Shown in pieces: positions 55,622 through 64,000 of a DNA stretch of 64,000 nucleotides. Every line of letters begins with the position of its first letter. Position 1 is the stretch's first letter. The notes below the pieces were generated by a model. That model ran no database searches. It saw only the letters and a program-made list of their open reading frames with translations, and was not told the DNA's origin. The translations under genes and the position numbers were made by a program. The stretch spans positions 1 through 64,000 of the forward strand of contig NZ_FZNZ01000007.1 of NCBI RefSeq assembly GCF_900187995.1. The letters run 5' to 3'. The stretch comes from Prevotella jejuni (lineage in GTDB: Bacteria > Bacteroidota > Bacteroidia > Bacteroidales > Bacteroidaceae).

Positions 55622-56293
55622 TTATTCTTGTTTTCCAGTCAGTGTATAGCCGAGTCGGACGTTAAGTCGGTGGGCAAGTTGTTCTATCTTCTTCTTCCGT
55701 TCAGGTTTCATTGTGTCGTCACGGAGCTGTTCGATGACACGGATAGGCGCAATGGTGTCGCTGGGCCATGGGTCTTCCTGTATTTCGGAAGGGCAGTAGA
55801 AAGCGATGACATTCAGCAACTCATAGACCTTGATAGAGTCGGGATTGCTGTAGCGATAGAATGCAACTCTCCTTTCTGTCAGCCCGCTAACTTTGTAAAC
55901 AGCCGTCATGTTGTTGTCGAAGAAATCGTATTGGTATCGCCTTGCAAGGTAATCACCATCTTTACAAAAGTAGGTCGAAGGGAGAAAAATGTCGCCCCCT
56001 ATGACTTGAAGGAAAATAGCAAATAGCCACAGAGCAATGCCTATCAGCGCACTATAGAGACGTATTACCAACTTCCTTTTGCTTTTCCGTGCAGCAATCA
56101 TCAGTGCAATCGGTGACAGAAGAGCAGCCCAAATTGGTATGTAAGTCAGTCCCCAACGCAGGTGTACGTCTTCGGGTAGCAGGATATAAATCAGTCCACA
56201 GAGGAATATTGCACCAAGGTGTAGACCCATTGCAAGCGATAGTTCTTTGCGTTGAACAAAGTCTTTTATCCTATTCCATTGCGGTTTTTGCAT
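55622..56293 (-). CDS. Membrane protein of unknown function
   Basis: 223 aa, not recognised. Three hydrophobic helices (about 20-38, 50-66, 80-100) are followed by a roughly 120-residue soluble C-terminal domain (IQEDPWPSDTIAPIRVIEQL and a basic tail). It is preceded by a full promoter. It may be co-transcribed with the duplicated exported protein downstream. Confidence 0.65.
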   Translation of the reverse strand: MQKPQWNRIKDFVQRKELSLAMGLHLGAIFLCGLIYILLPEDVHLRWGLTYIPIWAALLSPIALMIAARKSKRKLVIRLYSALIGIALWLFAIFLQVIGGDIFLPSTYFCKDGDYLARRYQYDFFDNNMTAVYKVSGLTERRVAFYRYSNPDSIKVYELLNVIAFYCPSEIQEDPWPSDTIAPIRVIEQLRDDTMKPERKKKIEQLAHRLNVRLGYTLTGKQE

Positions 56294-56315
56294 ATTGTTA
56301 AAGTTAGTTATGGGA

Positions 56316-56346
56316 CAAATTTACGTTTTTCTACATTAATAAGCAA
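56316..56346 (-). promoter_or_regulatory. Promoter of the membrane protein gene
   Basis: Minus strand TTG (56346-56344), 20 bp, TAAATTTG (56323-56316), 23 bp before the start codon. Confidence 0.75.
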
Positions 56347-56432
56347 GTATTTGTTATGTTTTTTGTGGTTCTCACTATCTATTCTTTTCTCATCCTCCAA
56401 TATAGAAGACCCTTTTATCATACTCCTTCGAA

Positions 56433-56897
56433 GTGGTGGATAACGCTTTGAAAAACCATTGCATAATTTCAAGTAAAACCTCTATAAATAAGGATAAAAA
56501 CACATCTCGTGGTGTGAGGCGGTGTTCTTTGTTGCTGTTATCTTTGTTGCATTTATTTTCGATAGGCAGACGGGAACGAGGGGGGAGGTATGATAATATA
56601 ATCAATATCGCCTGCCCCTGTTATGTTGTAGTAGGACTTCTCTTAATGGTGAGGTCGCATTATCTGCCAGAAAAGACATATAGAGTACCATTGACGGGGT
56701 ATTCTACATATAAGGGTAACAGCATTTATTTTAAGTTTAAGGGGCAAACTACGAAGCGGACTTTCTCACTTTCGGGCTACGACCTTACGAATATTTGTGA
56801 GCGATATGATGTGGAATTATACCTAAAAGAACCACTCCCAACTGTTTATTATGTGTGCGGAATAAGCCTTTGTAAGCGAGATAGTATTTCTAAATAG
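56433..56897 (+). CDS. Doubtful small membrane protein, possibly a gene remnant
   Basis: 154 codons from a GTG start. The last 95 residues look protein-like: a hydrophobic helix (IACPCYVVVGLLLMV), then YRVPLTGYSTYKGNSIYFKF and a Cys-containing end. The first 55 residues are low quality, with no ATG before Met in LLLMVRS. It may be a real gene with a non-standard start or a remnant lacking its 5' end. Confidence 0.3.
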   Translation: MVDNALKNHCIISSKTSINKDKNTSRGVRRCSLLLLSLLHLFSIGRRERGGRYDNIINIACPCYVVVGLLLMVRSHYLPEKTYRVPLTGYSTYKGNSIYFKFKGQTTKRTFSLSGYDLTNICERYDVELYLKEPLPTVYYVCGISLCKRDSISK

Positions 56898-56963
56898 TTG
56901 ATTTATTTCGGTAGTTATTTCTCCTCTTTATTCGACATGACACCTGTGACGGATGCAGAAAAG

Positions 56964-57050
56964 GCTCTTCTCCGTTTGAGAACATGCCCTTCAAGGGGCA
57001 AGAATACGCCCTTCTTGGGGCAAGAAAGGCGTCTTCTTCAATGCTGTTTG
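56964..57050. repeat. 22 bp array (4 units) of GCCCTTCAAGGGGC type
   Basis: GCTCTTC/GCCCTTC at 56964, 56986, 57008 and about 57030; steps of 22 bp. Units contain GCCCTTCAAGGGGC and GCCCTTCTTGGGGC, short hairpins. Lies downstream of the minus-strand ftsZ unit. Confidence 0.75.
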
Positions 57051-57326
57051 TAATGTGTTGATTTGTTGAGGATTACAAGCTTGGTTTTAGAAGATAGTTT
57101 GGTCTTACTTTGAGGATGTTTATTTGGATGTTGTGTAATAATCTTTCTTAATCCTAATTATTTCTTCGGGGTGTGTAGTTGTGAGTGATATTCTTCTTAT
57201 GAGAATGTCGGCAAGTGTAGTAATGTGGATTTCATCTTTGGGTGAAGAAATTGCTCTCTCGACTACAGAGGCGGATATAAGGATGAGCGGCAGAATGATT
57301 AAGATATCATTCGAAAGGTGAGATGA
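57051..57326. other. Intergenic region downstream of ftsZ
   Basis: A minus-strand frame of 87 codons (57120-57383) spans this region but begins within the ftsZ terminator and has no recognisable family sequence. I see no supported gene. Confidence 0.3.
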
Positions 57327-57362
57327 AACAAAAAAGGCTGAACCTCTTTCGAAGTTCAGCCT
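57327..57362 (-). terminator. Terminator after ftsZ
   Basis: Perfect 9 bp stem AGGCTGAAC / GTTCAGCCT, followed by TTTTTT on the minus strand, 23 bp after the ftsZ stop. Confidence 0.93.
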
Positions 57363-57385
57363 CATCTTTATACTTGTAATCACGC

Positions 57386-58714
57386 TTATACGAAGCTGAT
57401 GACACCCTCAACAGTGCCCTCTTGGTTATCGTTGTCTTCGGCATCCTGCTCAGGAGTACTGATGCGCTTGATGTCCTTAATCATCTGTTTAGTTCGTTTG
57501 TAAGTAGGAGTGTTCTCAACAGCGAGGATAACATCCTCATTGTCGAGCTCATCCGCAGTAAAGCGATAGATGTGTGGACGGTGCTTGTATTGAGAGTTGT
57601 TATTGTCTTTGTAGAAACGGTCACGACGGTCACGACGTTCAGCTGCCTTCTCCTCCTCCTCAGCAAGGCGAGCAGCATCCTCTTGAGTCTGCTTCTTGAT
57701 ATGACTACCCATACCATCAACATCCTCGATACCGAAGCCTGTTGCAAGGATAGTAACCTTAACCTTTTTATCAAGTTCAGGGTCGATAGCAAGTCCCCAC
57801 TTTAACTCGAAGTCAGCACTGAAGTGGTTCATGAACTCTGTCACATCGCCCATCTCCTCCATTGTCAAGCCAGGGTTGTCCTTGTCGTCACTGTTGAAAT
57901 TGATAGAGAGCAGAATCTTCTTTGACTTATAAACATCGTTATCGTTGAGCAATGGAGAGTTGAGGGCATCCTCAATCGCCTGCTTCACTCGTCCTTCACC
58001 CTCTCCGTAACCCGTAGACATGATAGCCACACCACCATCTTTGAGGACAGTCTTGACATCGTTGAAGTCGAGGTTCATGATACCATGCACTGTGATAATC
58101 TCAGCAATACTCTTAGCTGCAACACTCAGGGTGTCGTCTGCCTTGCGAAAACCATTGAGCAAGCTCAGTTCTGGGTAGATTTCTCGTAGGCGTTCGTTGT
58201 TGATAACGAGTAGCGCATCAACATGTTTTGCCATCTCTTCAACGCCATCCAAGGCCTGATCAATCTTCTTAGCACCCTCGAAACGGAACGGGATAGTAAC
58301 GATACCAACGGTGAGGATACCTAATTCCTTACTGATACGTGCGATGACAGGAGCAGCACCCGTACCCGTACCACCACCCATACCAGCAGTGATAAACGCC
58401 ATCTTCGTACCATCATTGAGCATGTTTTTGATATCCTCGCTCGTATCTTCAGCCGCTTGGCGTGCACGTTCAGGGCGGTTTCCAGCACCAAGTCCTTCAT
58501 CACCCAATTGCAGGTGCACTGGAACAGGAGAGTCGTTGAGTGCTTGTGCATCTGTGTTGCAGAGAACGAAGGTCACGTCGTGGATACCTTCTCTGTACAT
58601 GTGGTTCACAGCATTGCCGCCACCACCACCGACACCAATGACCTTGATGATGCTATCGGCTACATCGCCATCACCGAAGTCTAATATATCCATTTTATTA
58701 TTGTTGTCTGCCAT
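57386..58714 (-). CDS. ftsZ: Cell division protein FtsZ
   Basis: 442 aa tubulin-like GTPase that forms the Z ring. The GTP-binding signature is ITAGMGGGTGTGAAPVIA; also KVIGVGGGGGNAVNHM near the N-terminus and the synergy (T7) loop in LNLDFNDVKTVL-type sequence (here IMNLDFNDVKTVLKDGG). An acidic/basic linker rich in E and R (about 330-375) leads to the conserved C-terminal peptide ENTPTYKRTKQ, followed by an extra acidic tail of about 35 residues. Last gene of the division cluster. Confidence 0.96.
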   Translation of the reverse strand: MADNNNKMDILDFGDGDVADSIIKVIGVGGGGGNAVNHMYREGIHDVTFVLCNTDAQALNDSPVPVHLQLGDEGLGAGNRPERARQAAEDTSEDIKNMLNDGTKMAFITAGMGGGTGTGAAPVIARISKELGILTVGIVTIPFRFEGAKKIDQALDGVEEMAKHVDALLVINNERLREIYPELSLLNGFRKADDTLSVAAKSIAEIITVHGIMNLDFNDVKTVLKDGGVAIMSTGYGEGEGRVKQAIEDALNSPLLNDNDVYKSKKILLSINFNSDDKDNPGLTMEEMGDVTEFMNHFSADFELKWGLAIDPELDKKVKVTILATGFGIEDVDGMGSHIKKQTQEDAARLAEEEEKAAERRDRRDRFYKDNNNSQYKHRPHIYRFTADELDNEDVILAVENTPTYKRTKQMIKDIKRISTPEQDAEDNDNQEGTVEGVISFV

Positions 58715-58777
58715 AACAGTCTGTTATCTATGTTTATGATCAATATTCATTTTCTTGTGTGCAGGAGAGAAGAGCGT

Positions 58778-60232
58778 TTACTCGTCGTCTTCTTCTGCCA
58801 TAATCTTCTTAACGAACTCTTTAGATTTGTGTGTGAACTTGTTCCAGAAGCTATTGCGGCGCTTTTCTTCTTCAAGTTCGCGCTCTCTTGCTTCCTCTTC
58901 CTCACGTAGTTTGCGTTCTTCCTCCTCACGTTTACGACGTTCAGCTTCCGCCTTCTTTTTCTCTTCTGGAGTAGGAACGATGCCCTGACCTTGTCTTGCA
59001 GCAGTAGAAGGAGTGTAAGGTTGTTCGATAGGAGTCGCTACAGCAATCTCTTCATTATTAAAGAGATTGGTCTGTGCAGGGTTGTATTCAGCGCCAGCAC
59101 AGTTCATATCGCCCTTAGCAAGCAGCCCGAGAATAGTATTCATGTTACCATTTCTTGCAGTGATATCCGCATTGCTTGAAGAGATAGTATGCGTGACAAA
59201 GTTCGCTTTACGTATCTTGTCGATATGAGTAGTATTGCGCATGCAACGCTCAATGTTCTTGAGATTCATGCCGCCACCTGTAAGGATGATACCACCAAGA
59301 AGTTTGTCAGCATATTCTGAAGGTACCTGATACCACACGTTCTCAACGATCTCATTGATACGAGCTTCTACTATCTCAATGAACTTACGGCTGTCAACAG
59401 AGCGTTCAGCGTCGATAGAATACTTTAATGTATTATCGATATCGTTGTTCTCAGTAAAGGCAGAACCATACTTAAGCTTCATAGCCTCAGCATCCTTCTC
59501 CTCCATCTGTAGACTTGCGATGTCCTTTGTGATATTGTTACCGCCCAAAGGAATGACAGCCAAGTGGCGAAGGATATTCTTATAGTAGACAGAAACCGTG
59601 GTTGTATCAGCACCAAAGTCGACCAATACACAGCCACCACGCTTCTCTGCCTCGCTCAATACCGCATCAGCCAAGGCCAAAGGAGCAAGATACATCTCAG
59701 CGATAGAGATGCCAGACTTCTCAAAGCTGTTGTTGAGATTATCGTAGAAAGCCTTGCGCCAAAGGATATTAAGGAAATTACCCTCAAGTCGAGAAGCCTT
59801 AATACCTACTGGGTCGAGAGAGTACTGGTTGTCAACTTTATACTCCTGAGTGGCAGCATCAAGGATCTCCTGGTCCGGATAGGTCATGTTACGATTGGCA
59901 TCCATCAACTCATTAATCATGTCAGAAGTAATGATAGTATCGGTTGGTAAGTCCTTTACTATGACGTTGCGAACGCTTCGTATGGACTGTCCTCCTACGC
60001 CAACGTAGACTTGAGAGATTTCATACTTCAGTTGTTTTCTTAGTTTGTTGATAATGCTGGTGAGGCACTGTCCGGTCTTATCGATGTTGTAAACGACACC
60101 CTTACGAATACACTGTGTAGCGTCTTCCTTTACAACAGCAAGTACGGAGATGCTGCCGTCAAGGTTTTTCTTGCCAGCAATACCCGTAATCTTTGATGAG
60201 CCTAATTCAATGGCTACTATAAACTCTGCCAT
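58778..60232 (-). CDS. ftsA: Cell division protein FtsA
   Basis: 484 aa actin-like protein that tethers FtsZ to the membrane. Phosphate-binding motif AIELGSSKITGIAGKK, the 1C domain (about 85-165), VLVDFGADTTTVSVY, and LLGGIILTGGGMNLKNI. It is about 60 residues longer than E. coli FtsA because of a charged helical segment (about 420-460, EEKKKAEAERRKREEEERK) before the C-terminal amphipathic helix (FWNKFTHKSKEFVKKIM). Starts 50 bp after ftsQ. Confidence 0.94.
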   Translation of the reverse strand: MAEFIVAIELGSSKITGIAGKKNLDGSISVLAVVKEDATQCIRKGVVYNIDKTGQCLTSIINKLRKQLKYEISQVYVGVGGQSIRSVRNVIVKDLPTDTIITSDMINELMDANRNMTYPDQEILDAATQEYKVDNQYSLDPVGIKASRLEGNFLNILWRKAFYDNLNNSFEKSGISIAEMYLAPLALADAVLSEAEKRGGCVLVDFGADTTTVSVYYKNILRHLAVIPLGGNNITKDIASLQMEEKDAEAMKLKYGSAFTENNDIDNTLKYSIDAERSVDSRKFIEIVEARINEIVENVWYQVPSEYADKLLGGIILTGGGMNLKNIERCMRNTTHIDKIRKANFVTHTISSSNADITARNGNMNTILGLLAKGDMNCAGAEYNPAQTNLFNNEEIAVATPIEQPYTPSTAARQGQGIVPTPEEKKKAEAERRKREEEERKLREEEEARERELEEEKRRNSFWNKFTHKSKEFVKKIMAEEDDE

Positions 60233-60282
60233 ATTCGTTAAGTATTTTGTTGCTTATTTATATTCTCTAAATTGTTAGCTAT

Positions 60283-61221
60283 TTATTCTGTCAGACCGTC
60301 GGAAGCATTCTCTTGTCGCTTCACTTCCGTACGAGCCTTCTCTCTTTCCTCCTCTTCTGTGCGTTGTACGTCTTCTACCTTTTCAGACTTAGCTTTCTTA
60401 ATAACCTCGTCCTCTTCTGCCTTCTCTGCCTTTTCGTCACGTTTCCTACAGATGATTTGGTTGTCGAACTCAATGTCTATATAAGAATACTTGTTCCATC
60501 CAGCTTGTGAGAGTCCGTATCGATAGAATTTCTCTAAGCGTGATAACTTCTTTGTCACAAAGACATTGATATCATGTTTACGTTTCCATGGACCATTGTT
60601 CTTAGGCAGATAACCCATGAAAATGATGTGATTACCGACGCGAGGGACTAATTCGATCCCTCTGTCAGGCAATACGTTAATCTGTTCTATCTGGTTGAGC
60701 CATAATGGAGAGGCATTGATAGCCATTGCCAAAGGGGCTATATACAGACGTGCAAAATTGTTGTCTATATTACCAGTAGCGATAATCAAGTCGCTTGTGT
60801 ACTTAGAGTTAGGGAGTATCCCTCCGTTATCATCAAGATAGTAGTCAGCCCCAGTATTACTCTTGATGCGTATAATCGGCATACGTTGCGTAATTTGGAT
60901 ATTGACCTGACCATCTTTTGTTATGTAGCACTGCGCTGTCTTGATAAAAGGTCCCACCTTTAATGCTTCCTCAATGTGACGAGGATTGATGTCCTTTACC
61001 TTCTTATTAAGCGGATAGAGGTTTACCTTCTTTAATATCTGCTTGATTTCTCCTGCGGTAAGAAAGCCTGCGTTATTCGAGTCGGAGATGTTGATGTTCA
61101 CTTGGGTACATAGCTCTTTGCTCTCATCAGGCTTGTTCCATGAGGTAACAGCCACGATGAGATAAATAGCCAGTAGGAAGTCCAGCGTAGTGATGATTAT
61201 CTTTTTCCACCGAATGCGCAT
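60283..61221 (-). CDS. ftsQ: Cell division protein FtsQ
   Basis: 312 aa bitopic membrane protein. One membrane helix near the N-terminus (about 9-26, IITTLDFLLAIYLIVAVTSW), then a POTRA-like domain (about 40-110, TAGEIKQILKKVNLYPLNKK) and the FtsQ beta domain. The tail after about residue 265 is highly charged (KAEKAEEDEVIKKAKSEK), an extension not seen in E. coli FtsQ. Position between murC and ftsA supports the call. Confidence 0.88.
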   Translation of the reverse strand: MRIRWKKIIITTLDFLLAIYLIVAVTSWNKPDESKELCTQVNINISDSNNAGFLTAGEIKQILKKVNLYPLNKKVKDINPRHIEEALKVGPFIKTAQCYITKDGQVNIQITQRMPIIRIKSNTGADYYLDDNGGILPNSKYTSDLIIATGNIDNNFARLYIAPLAMAINASPLWLNQIEQINVLPDRGIELVPRVGNHIIFMGYLPKNNGPWKRKHDINVFVTKKLSRLEKFYRYGLSQAGWNKYSYIDIEFDNQIICRKRDEKAEKAEEDEVIKKAKSEKVEDVQRTEEEEREKARTEVKRQENASDGLTE

Positions 61222-61260
61222 ATCTATTCTCTCTTACTTACAGTGTTCTATATTCTTACA

Positions 61261-62637
61261 TTACTTCTTGTTGAGTATTTCAGCAATCTGTGGGACATAG
61301 TTATCGAGATTGCCTGCACCCAAAACGACCAACACATCGAAATCTCTTGATTCCACAAAGTTAAGTACATCATCCTTTTGTATCATCTGCTTCTTGACAT
61401 CTGGACGCAGATTATCGTAGATGAGCTTACTTGTCACACCTGGGATAGGTTCTTCACGAGCAGGGTAAATCTCGGTCAAAACGACCTCATCAAAATGACT
61501 GAGCGCATCAGCGAACTCTTTGTAGAAATCGCGTGTGCGAGTATAAAGGTGAGGTTGGAAGATAACAGTAACCTTCTTGTCTGCATAGAGTTCCTTCAGA
61601 CTCTTTGCACTCTGTAGTATCTCCTTTGGATGATGCGCATAGTCAGAGAGGAAAACATGGCGGTCGTTCTTAATCTTAAAGTCGAAACGACGGTCAACAC
61701 CACCGTAGGTCTTCATGCCATTGCGAAGCTCTTCGGCAGTACAACCATTGAGTTGTGCCATAGCCATAGCAGAGATACCATTCTCTATGTTGATAGGAAT
61801 AGGTTGTCCAAGCTCTACATCCTTTACGTTTTCGATAGGGGAAACGAAGTCAAAGGTGATAGTTCCGTTTGCAATTCGTATGTTCTCAGCATGGAAATCA
61901 CCCTCGTCACGACTGTATTCATAGGTTCTTACCCCCTCTTGTACGTTCGGTTTCATCTCTAAGTCCTTATGGATAATGAGTGCACCACCCTTTTTGATGA
62001 GTTCTGTATAATGACGGAAACTCTCAAGATAAGCCTCCTTAGTACCATAGATATCCAAATGGTCGGGGTCGGTAGAGGTGATAACGGTCATCCAAGGACG
62101 CAGCCAATGGAACGAGCGGTCGAACTCATCGGCCTCAATGACTACAAAGTCGCTGTGGTCAGAGAGGATGTAGTTGGTGCCATAGTTCTTAGAGATGCCC
62201 CCAAGGAAGGCATTACAGTCCAAATGACTCTGGTGCATTAGGTGTGCGCACATACTTGACGTGGTCGTTTTCCCATGTGTTCCTGCAAAGCAAAGACCCT
62301 TGTGTGTGCGGGTAAGAGTACCCAACACTTGTGCACGCTTCTGTATCTCAAAGCCGTTCTCACGGAAATAAACCAGTTCAGCATGCTTAGCTGGGATGGC
62401 AGGGGTGTAGACAACCAACGTAGACGATGGTTCTTTACAGGCTGCTGGGATAAGTTCTACATTCTCTTCATAGTGAATGTTCATCCCTTCTTTCTCCAGA
62501 GTGTGTGTGAGTTCGGATGGTGTTTTGTCATATCCCGCCACTATCAACCCTTTATGAAGGAAATAGCGAGCTATAGCACTCATACCGATGCCACCCGCAC
62601 CAACGAAGTAAACTGATTTAATATCTTTGAGTTCCAT
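61261..62637 (-). CDS. murC: UDP-N-acetylmuramate--L-alanine ligase
   Basis: 458 aa Mur ligase adding L-Ala to UDP-MurNAc in the cytoplasm. The Rossmann start VYFVGAGGIGMSAIARYFL, the ATP loop CFAGTHGKTTTSSM, the metal-binding VIEADEFDRSF and the C-terminal DYAHHPKEI are all present. 39 bp before ftsQ in the same direction. Confidence 0.96.
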   Translation of the reverse strand: MELKDIKSVYFVGAGGIGMSAIARYFLHKGLIVAGYDKTPSELTHTLEKEGMNIHYEENVELIPAACKEPSSTLVVYTPAIPAKHAELVYFRENGFEIQKRAQVLGTLTRTHKGLCFAGTHGKTTTSSMCAHLMHQSHLDCNAFLGGISKNYGTNYILSDHSDFVVIEADEFDRSFHWLRPWMTVITSTDPDHLDIYGTKEAYLESFRHYTELIKKGGALIIHKDLEMKPNVQEGVRTYEYSRDEGDFHAENIRIANGTITFDFVSPIENVKDVELGQPIPINIENGISAMAMAQLNGCTAEELRNGMKTYGGVDRRFDFKIKNDRHVFLSDYAHHPKEILQSAKSLKELYADKKVTVIFQPHLYTRTRDFYKEFADALSHFDEVVLTEIYPAREEPIPGVTSKLIYDNLRPDVKKQMIQKDDVLNFVESRDFDVLVVLGAGNLDNYVPQIAEILNKK

Positions 62638-62726
62638 GTGTTATATATTCTTTTTCTGTCTTTTGTTTGTTGGTAGCTTTGTGTTTCACTACCGTTTCTT
62701 GCATTGCTATTGGGTGAGTATGTGTA

Positions 62727-63833
62727 TTAAGCCTTTATGAGTTTGATAACCTCATCAGCAATAATCTCAGCAGAGTCCTTCAACCCCATCTTCTTAACAT
62801 GCTCACTTAGACTTGCTAACTTCTCGTCATTTGTGATCGTCTCAAGGGCAAGCTTTATCAATGTGTCAGGCGCTTCAGCATCCTTTACACAGAGGGCAGC
62901 ATCTTTGTTGACTAACGCCATAGCGTTCTTGGTCTGGTGGTCTTCTGCCACATTAGGACTCGGAACTAAGATAACTGGCTTGCCAATGAGTTGGAACTCA
63001 CTGATAGAACTTGCGCCAGCGCGGCTGATAACGAGGTCAGCAGCCTTATAAGCAGCTCCCATATCACTGATGAAATCCATTATCTTCAGGTTGGGTAATT
63101 CCTTACCCTTCATCGAATCCAATATCTGTTGATGGTAGAATTTACCAGTCTGCCAGATGAATTGTACGTCTGACTGTGCTATGAGGTCGAGGTGTTCGAT
63201 GACAGAACGATTGATGGTCCTTGCTCCCAGACTACCACCCACAAGTAGGATGGTCTTTTTGTTAGGGTTGAGACCGAAGCTCTCGCGTGCCTCTTCGATA
63301 GAAAGTGGGGTAGAGAGGACGTTCTGTCGGACAGGGTTACCCGTCATGATAATCTTGTCTGCAGGGAAGAAACGGTCCATTCCTTCGTAAGCAACACAAA
63401 TCTTTTTCACACGCTTCGCCAATAGCTTGTTCGTTACCCCAGCGTATGAGTTCTGCTCTTGGATAAGACATGGGATGCCCATCTTGGCACATTCGTAGAG
63501 TGTTGCACCACTGGCATAACCACCAACACCCACAGCAACCTGTGGCTTGAAGTCTTTAATGATGCGACGAGCCATACGAAGACTCTTCCAAAGCTTGTAG
63601 AGTACTTCAAAGTTCTTTAACTTGTGTGCACGGTCGAAGCCTTTGATAGGTAGACCTTTTATCTCATATCCTGCGGCAGGGACGCGTTGCATCTCCATAC
63701 GACCATCTGCACCCACAAATAGAATCTTCGCCTCTGGGTGCTTAGCTTTGATGGCGTTGGCAATAGACACAGCCGGAAAGATATGTCCTCCTGTACCGCC
63801 ACCGCTGATGATAATTCTTAATTCCTCGTCCAT
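62727..63833 (-). CDS. murG: UDP-N-acetylglucosamine transferase MurG (lipid II synthase)
   Basis: 368 aa GT28 glycosyltransferase making lipid II on the inner face of the membrane. N-terminal G loop IISGGGTGGHIFPAVSIA, second G loop VGVGGYASGATLY, and the donor-site IGKPVILVPSPNVAEDHQTK (with SRAGASSISEF before it). Normal length. A promoter lies between the ftsW stop and murG, so murG and the genes after it can be transcribed apart from ftsW. Confidence 0.96.
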   Translation of the reverse strand: MDEELRIIISGGGTGGHIFPAVSIANAIKAKHPEAKILFVGADGRMEMQRVPAAGYEIKGLPIKGFDRAHKLKNFEVLYKLWKSLRMARRIIKDFKPQVAVGVGGYASGATLYECAKMGIPCLIQEQNSYAGVTNKLLAKRVKKICVAYEGMDRFFPADKIIMTGNPVRQNVLSTPLSIEEARESFGLNPNKKTILLVGGSLGARTINRSVIEHLDLIAQSDVQFIWQTGKFYHQQILDSMKGKELPNLKIMDFISDMGAAYKAADLVISRAGASSISEFQLIGKPVILVPSPNVAEDHQTKNAMALVNKDAALCVKDAEAPDTLIKLALETITNDEKLASLSEHVKKMGLKDSAEIIADEVIKLIKA

Positions 63834-63855
63834 GTGTAATCTTCTTTATAACTTA

Positions 63856-63887
63856 CAAAGGTAATCATTTTTTTTATCTTCGCTCAA
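63856..63887 (-). promoter_or_regulatory. Internal promoter before murG
   Basis: Minus strand TTG (63887-63885), 21 bp, TACCTTTG (63863-63856), about 23 bp before the murG ATG. Confidence 0.75.
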
Positions 63888-63919
63888 CTTTACCCTTCCT
63901 TTTTATTTTTCTCTGTCAA

Positions 63920-64000
63920 TTAGACAGTTGCGTGAGAAAGATTTTCGGCTGAACTCTTGTCTTCCTTCTTCTTCTTTGCAGAGCGACTTACGCTTAGTAT
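63920..64000 (-). CDS. ftsW: C-terminal end of an upstream gene, probably ftsW (partial)
   Basis: The minus strand is open from the window edge for 26 codons, reading ILSVSRSAKKKKEDKSSAEN and ending HATV then TAA (63922-63920). A hydrophobic-to-SRxAxKKK junction followed by a charged tail fits the cytoplasmic end of Bacteroidota FtsW, and ftsW is the expected gene before murG. Only the tail is visible, so this is by context. Confidence 0.5.
   Translation of the reverse strand: MLSVSRSAKKKKEDKSSAENLSHATV

Noticed and set aside
57120..57383. 87-codon minus-strand ORF after ftsZ
   Set aside because: It begins within the ftsZ terminator hairpin, has no promoter and shows no family sequence.

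Overview
The window looks like a chromosomal segment of a Prevotella-type bacterium (Bacteroidota, Prevotellaceae). The evidence is the gene content (two SusC/SusD pairs, a suf cluster, the ftsW-murG-murC-ftsQ-ftsA-ftsZ order, GpmI, a WYL regulator, DUF3109) and the promoters, which nearly all use the Bacteroidota pattern TTG/TTTG, about 20 bp, then TAnnTTTG. Genus is inferred from protein style; no 16S gene is present.

Layout. 0-9 kb: tRNA-Asn, an S41 protease, an alpha/beta hydrolase, then rimP-nusA-infB. 9-15 kb: suf cluster (sufB, a small secreted protein of unknown function, sufC, sufD, sufS). 15-18 kb: small membrane protein, rnhB, a 0.6 kb non-coding element with terminal inverted repeats, recO, tRNA-Glu and rpsT. 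18-24.6 kb: minus-strand heme/iron block (TonB-dependent receptor, MFS permease, hemN, hemG); the receptor and hemN promoters share a 23 bp operator-like sequence. 24.7-33 kb: gyrB, an AraC regulator, DUF3109, ung, two Lys-rich exported proteins, gpmI. 33-40 kb: accessory stretch with two TonB-C paralogs, a membrane-spanning TPR regulator with an apparently near-leaderless mRNA, an AT-rich secreted-protein plus PoNi-like (DUF1911) pair, an SGNH hydrolase and a WYL regulator. 40-51 kb: two SusCD loci whose promoters and signal peptides are nearly identical. 51-57 kb: second copy of the 0.6 kb element, a YeiH-type permease, 60 bp tandem repeats, a duplicated secreted protein and membrane proteins. 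57-64 kb: division and peptidoglycan cluster (ftsZ, ftsA, ftsQ, murC, murG, 3' end of ftsW).

The most striking feature not explained by genes is a set of intergenic arrays, different in sequence but nearly all with a 22 bp period (3.9, 12.0, 13.5, 16.3, 28.2, 29.1, 29.2, 51.3, 51.5 and 57.0 kb). Most units are dyad-symmetric or form alternating complementary pairs. A second dispersed family is a 100 bp TGTCA/TGACA element with three copies. No CRISPR array, transposase, integrase, rRNA operon or phage gene was seen.

Intergenic stretches over 300 bases are described under the repeats, promoters, terminators and 'other' entries. Protein functions are recognised from motifs and remembered family features; no database search was possible.
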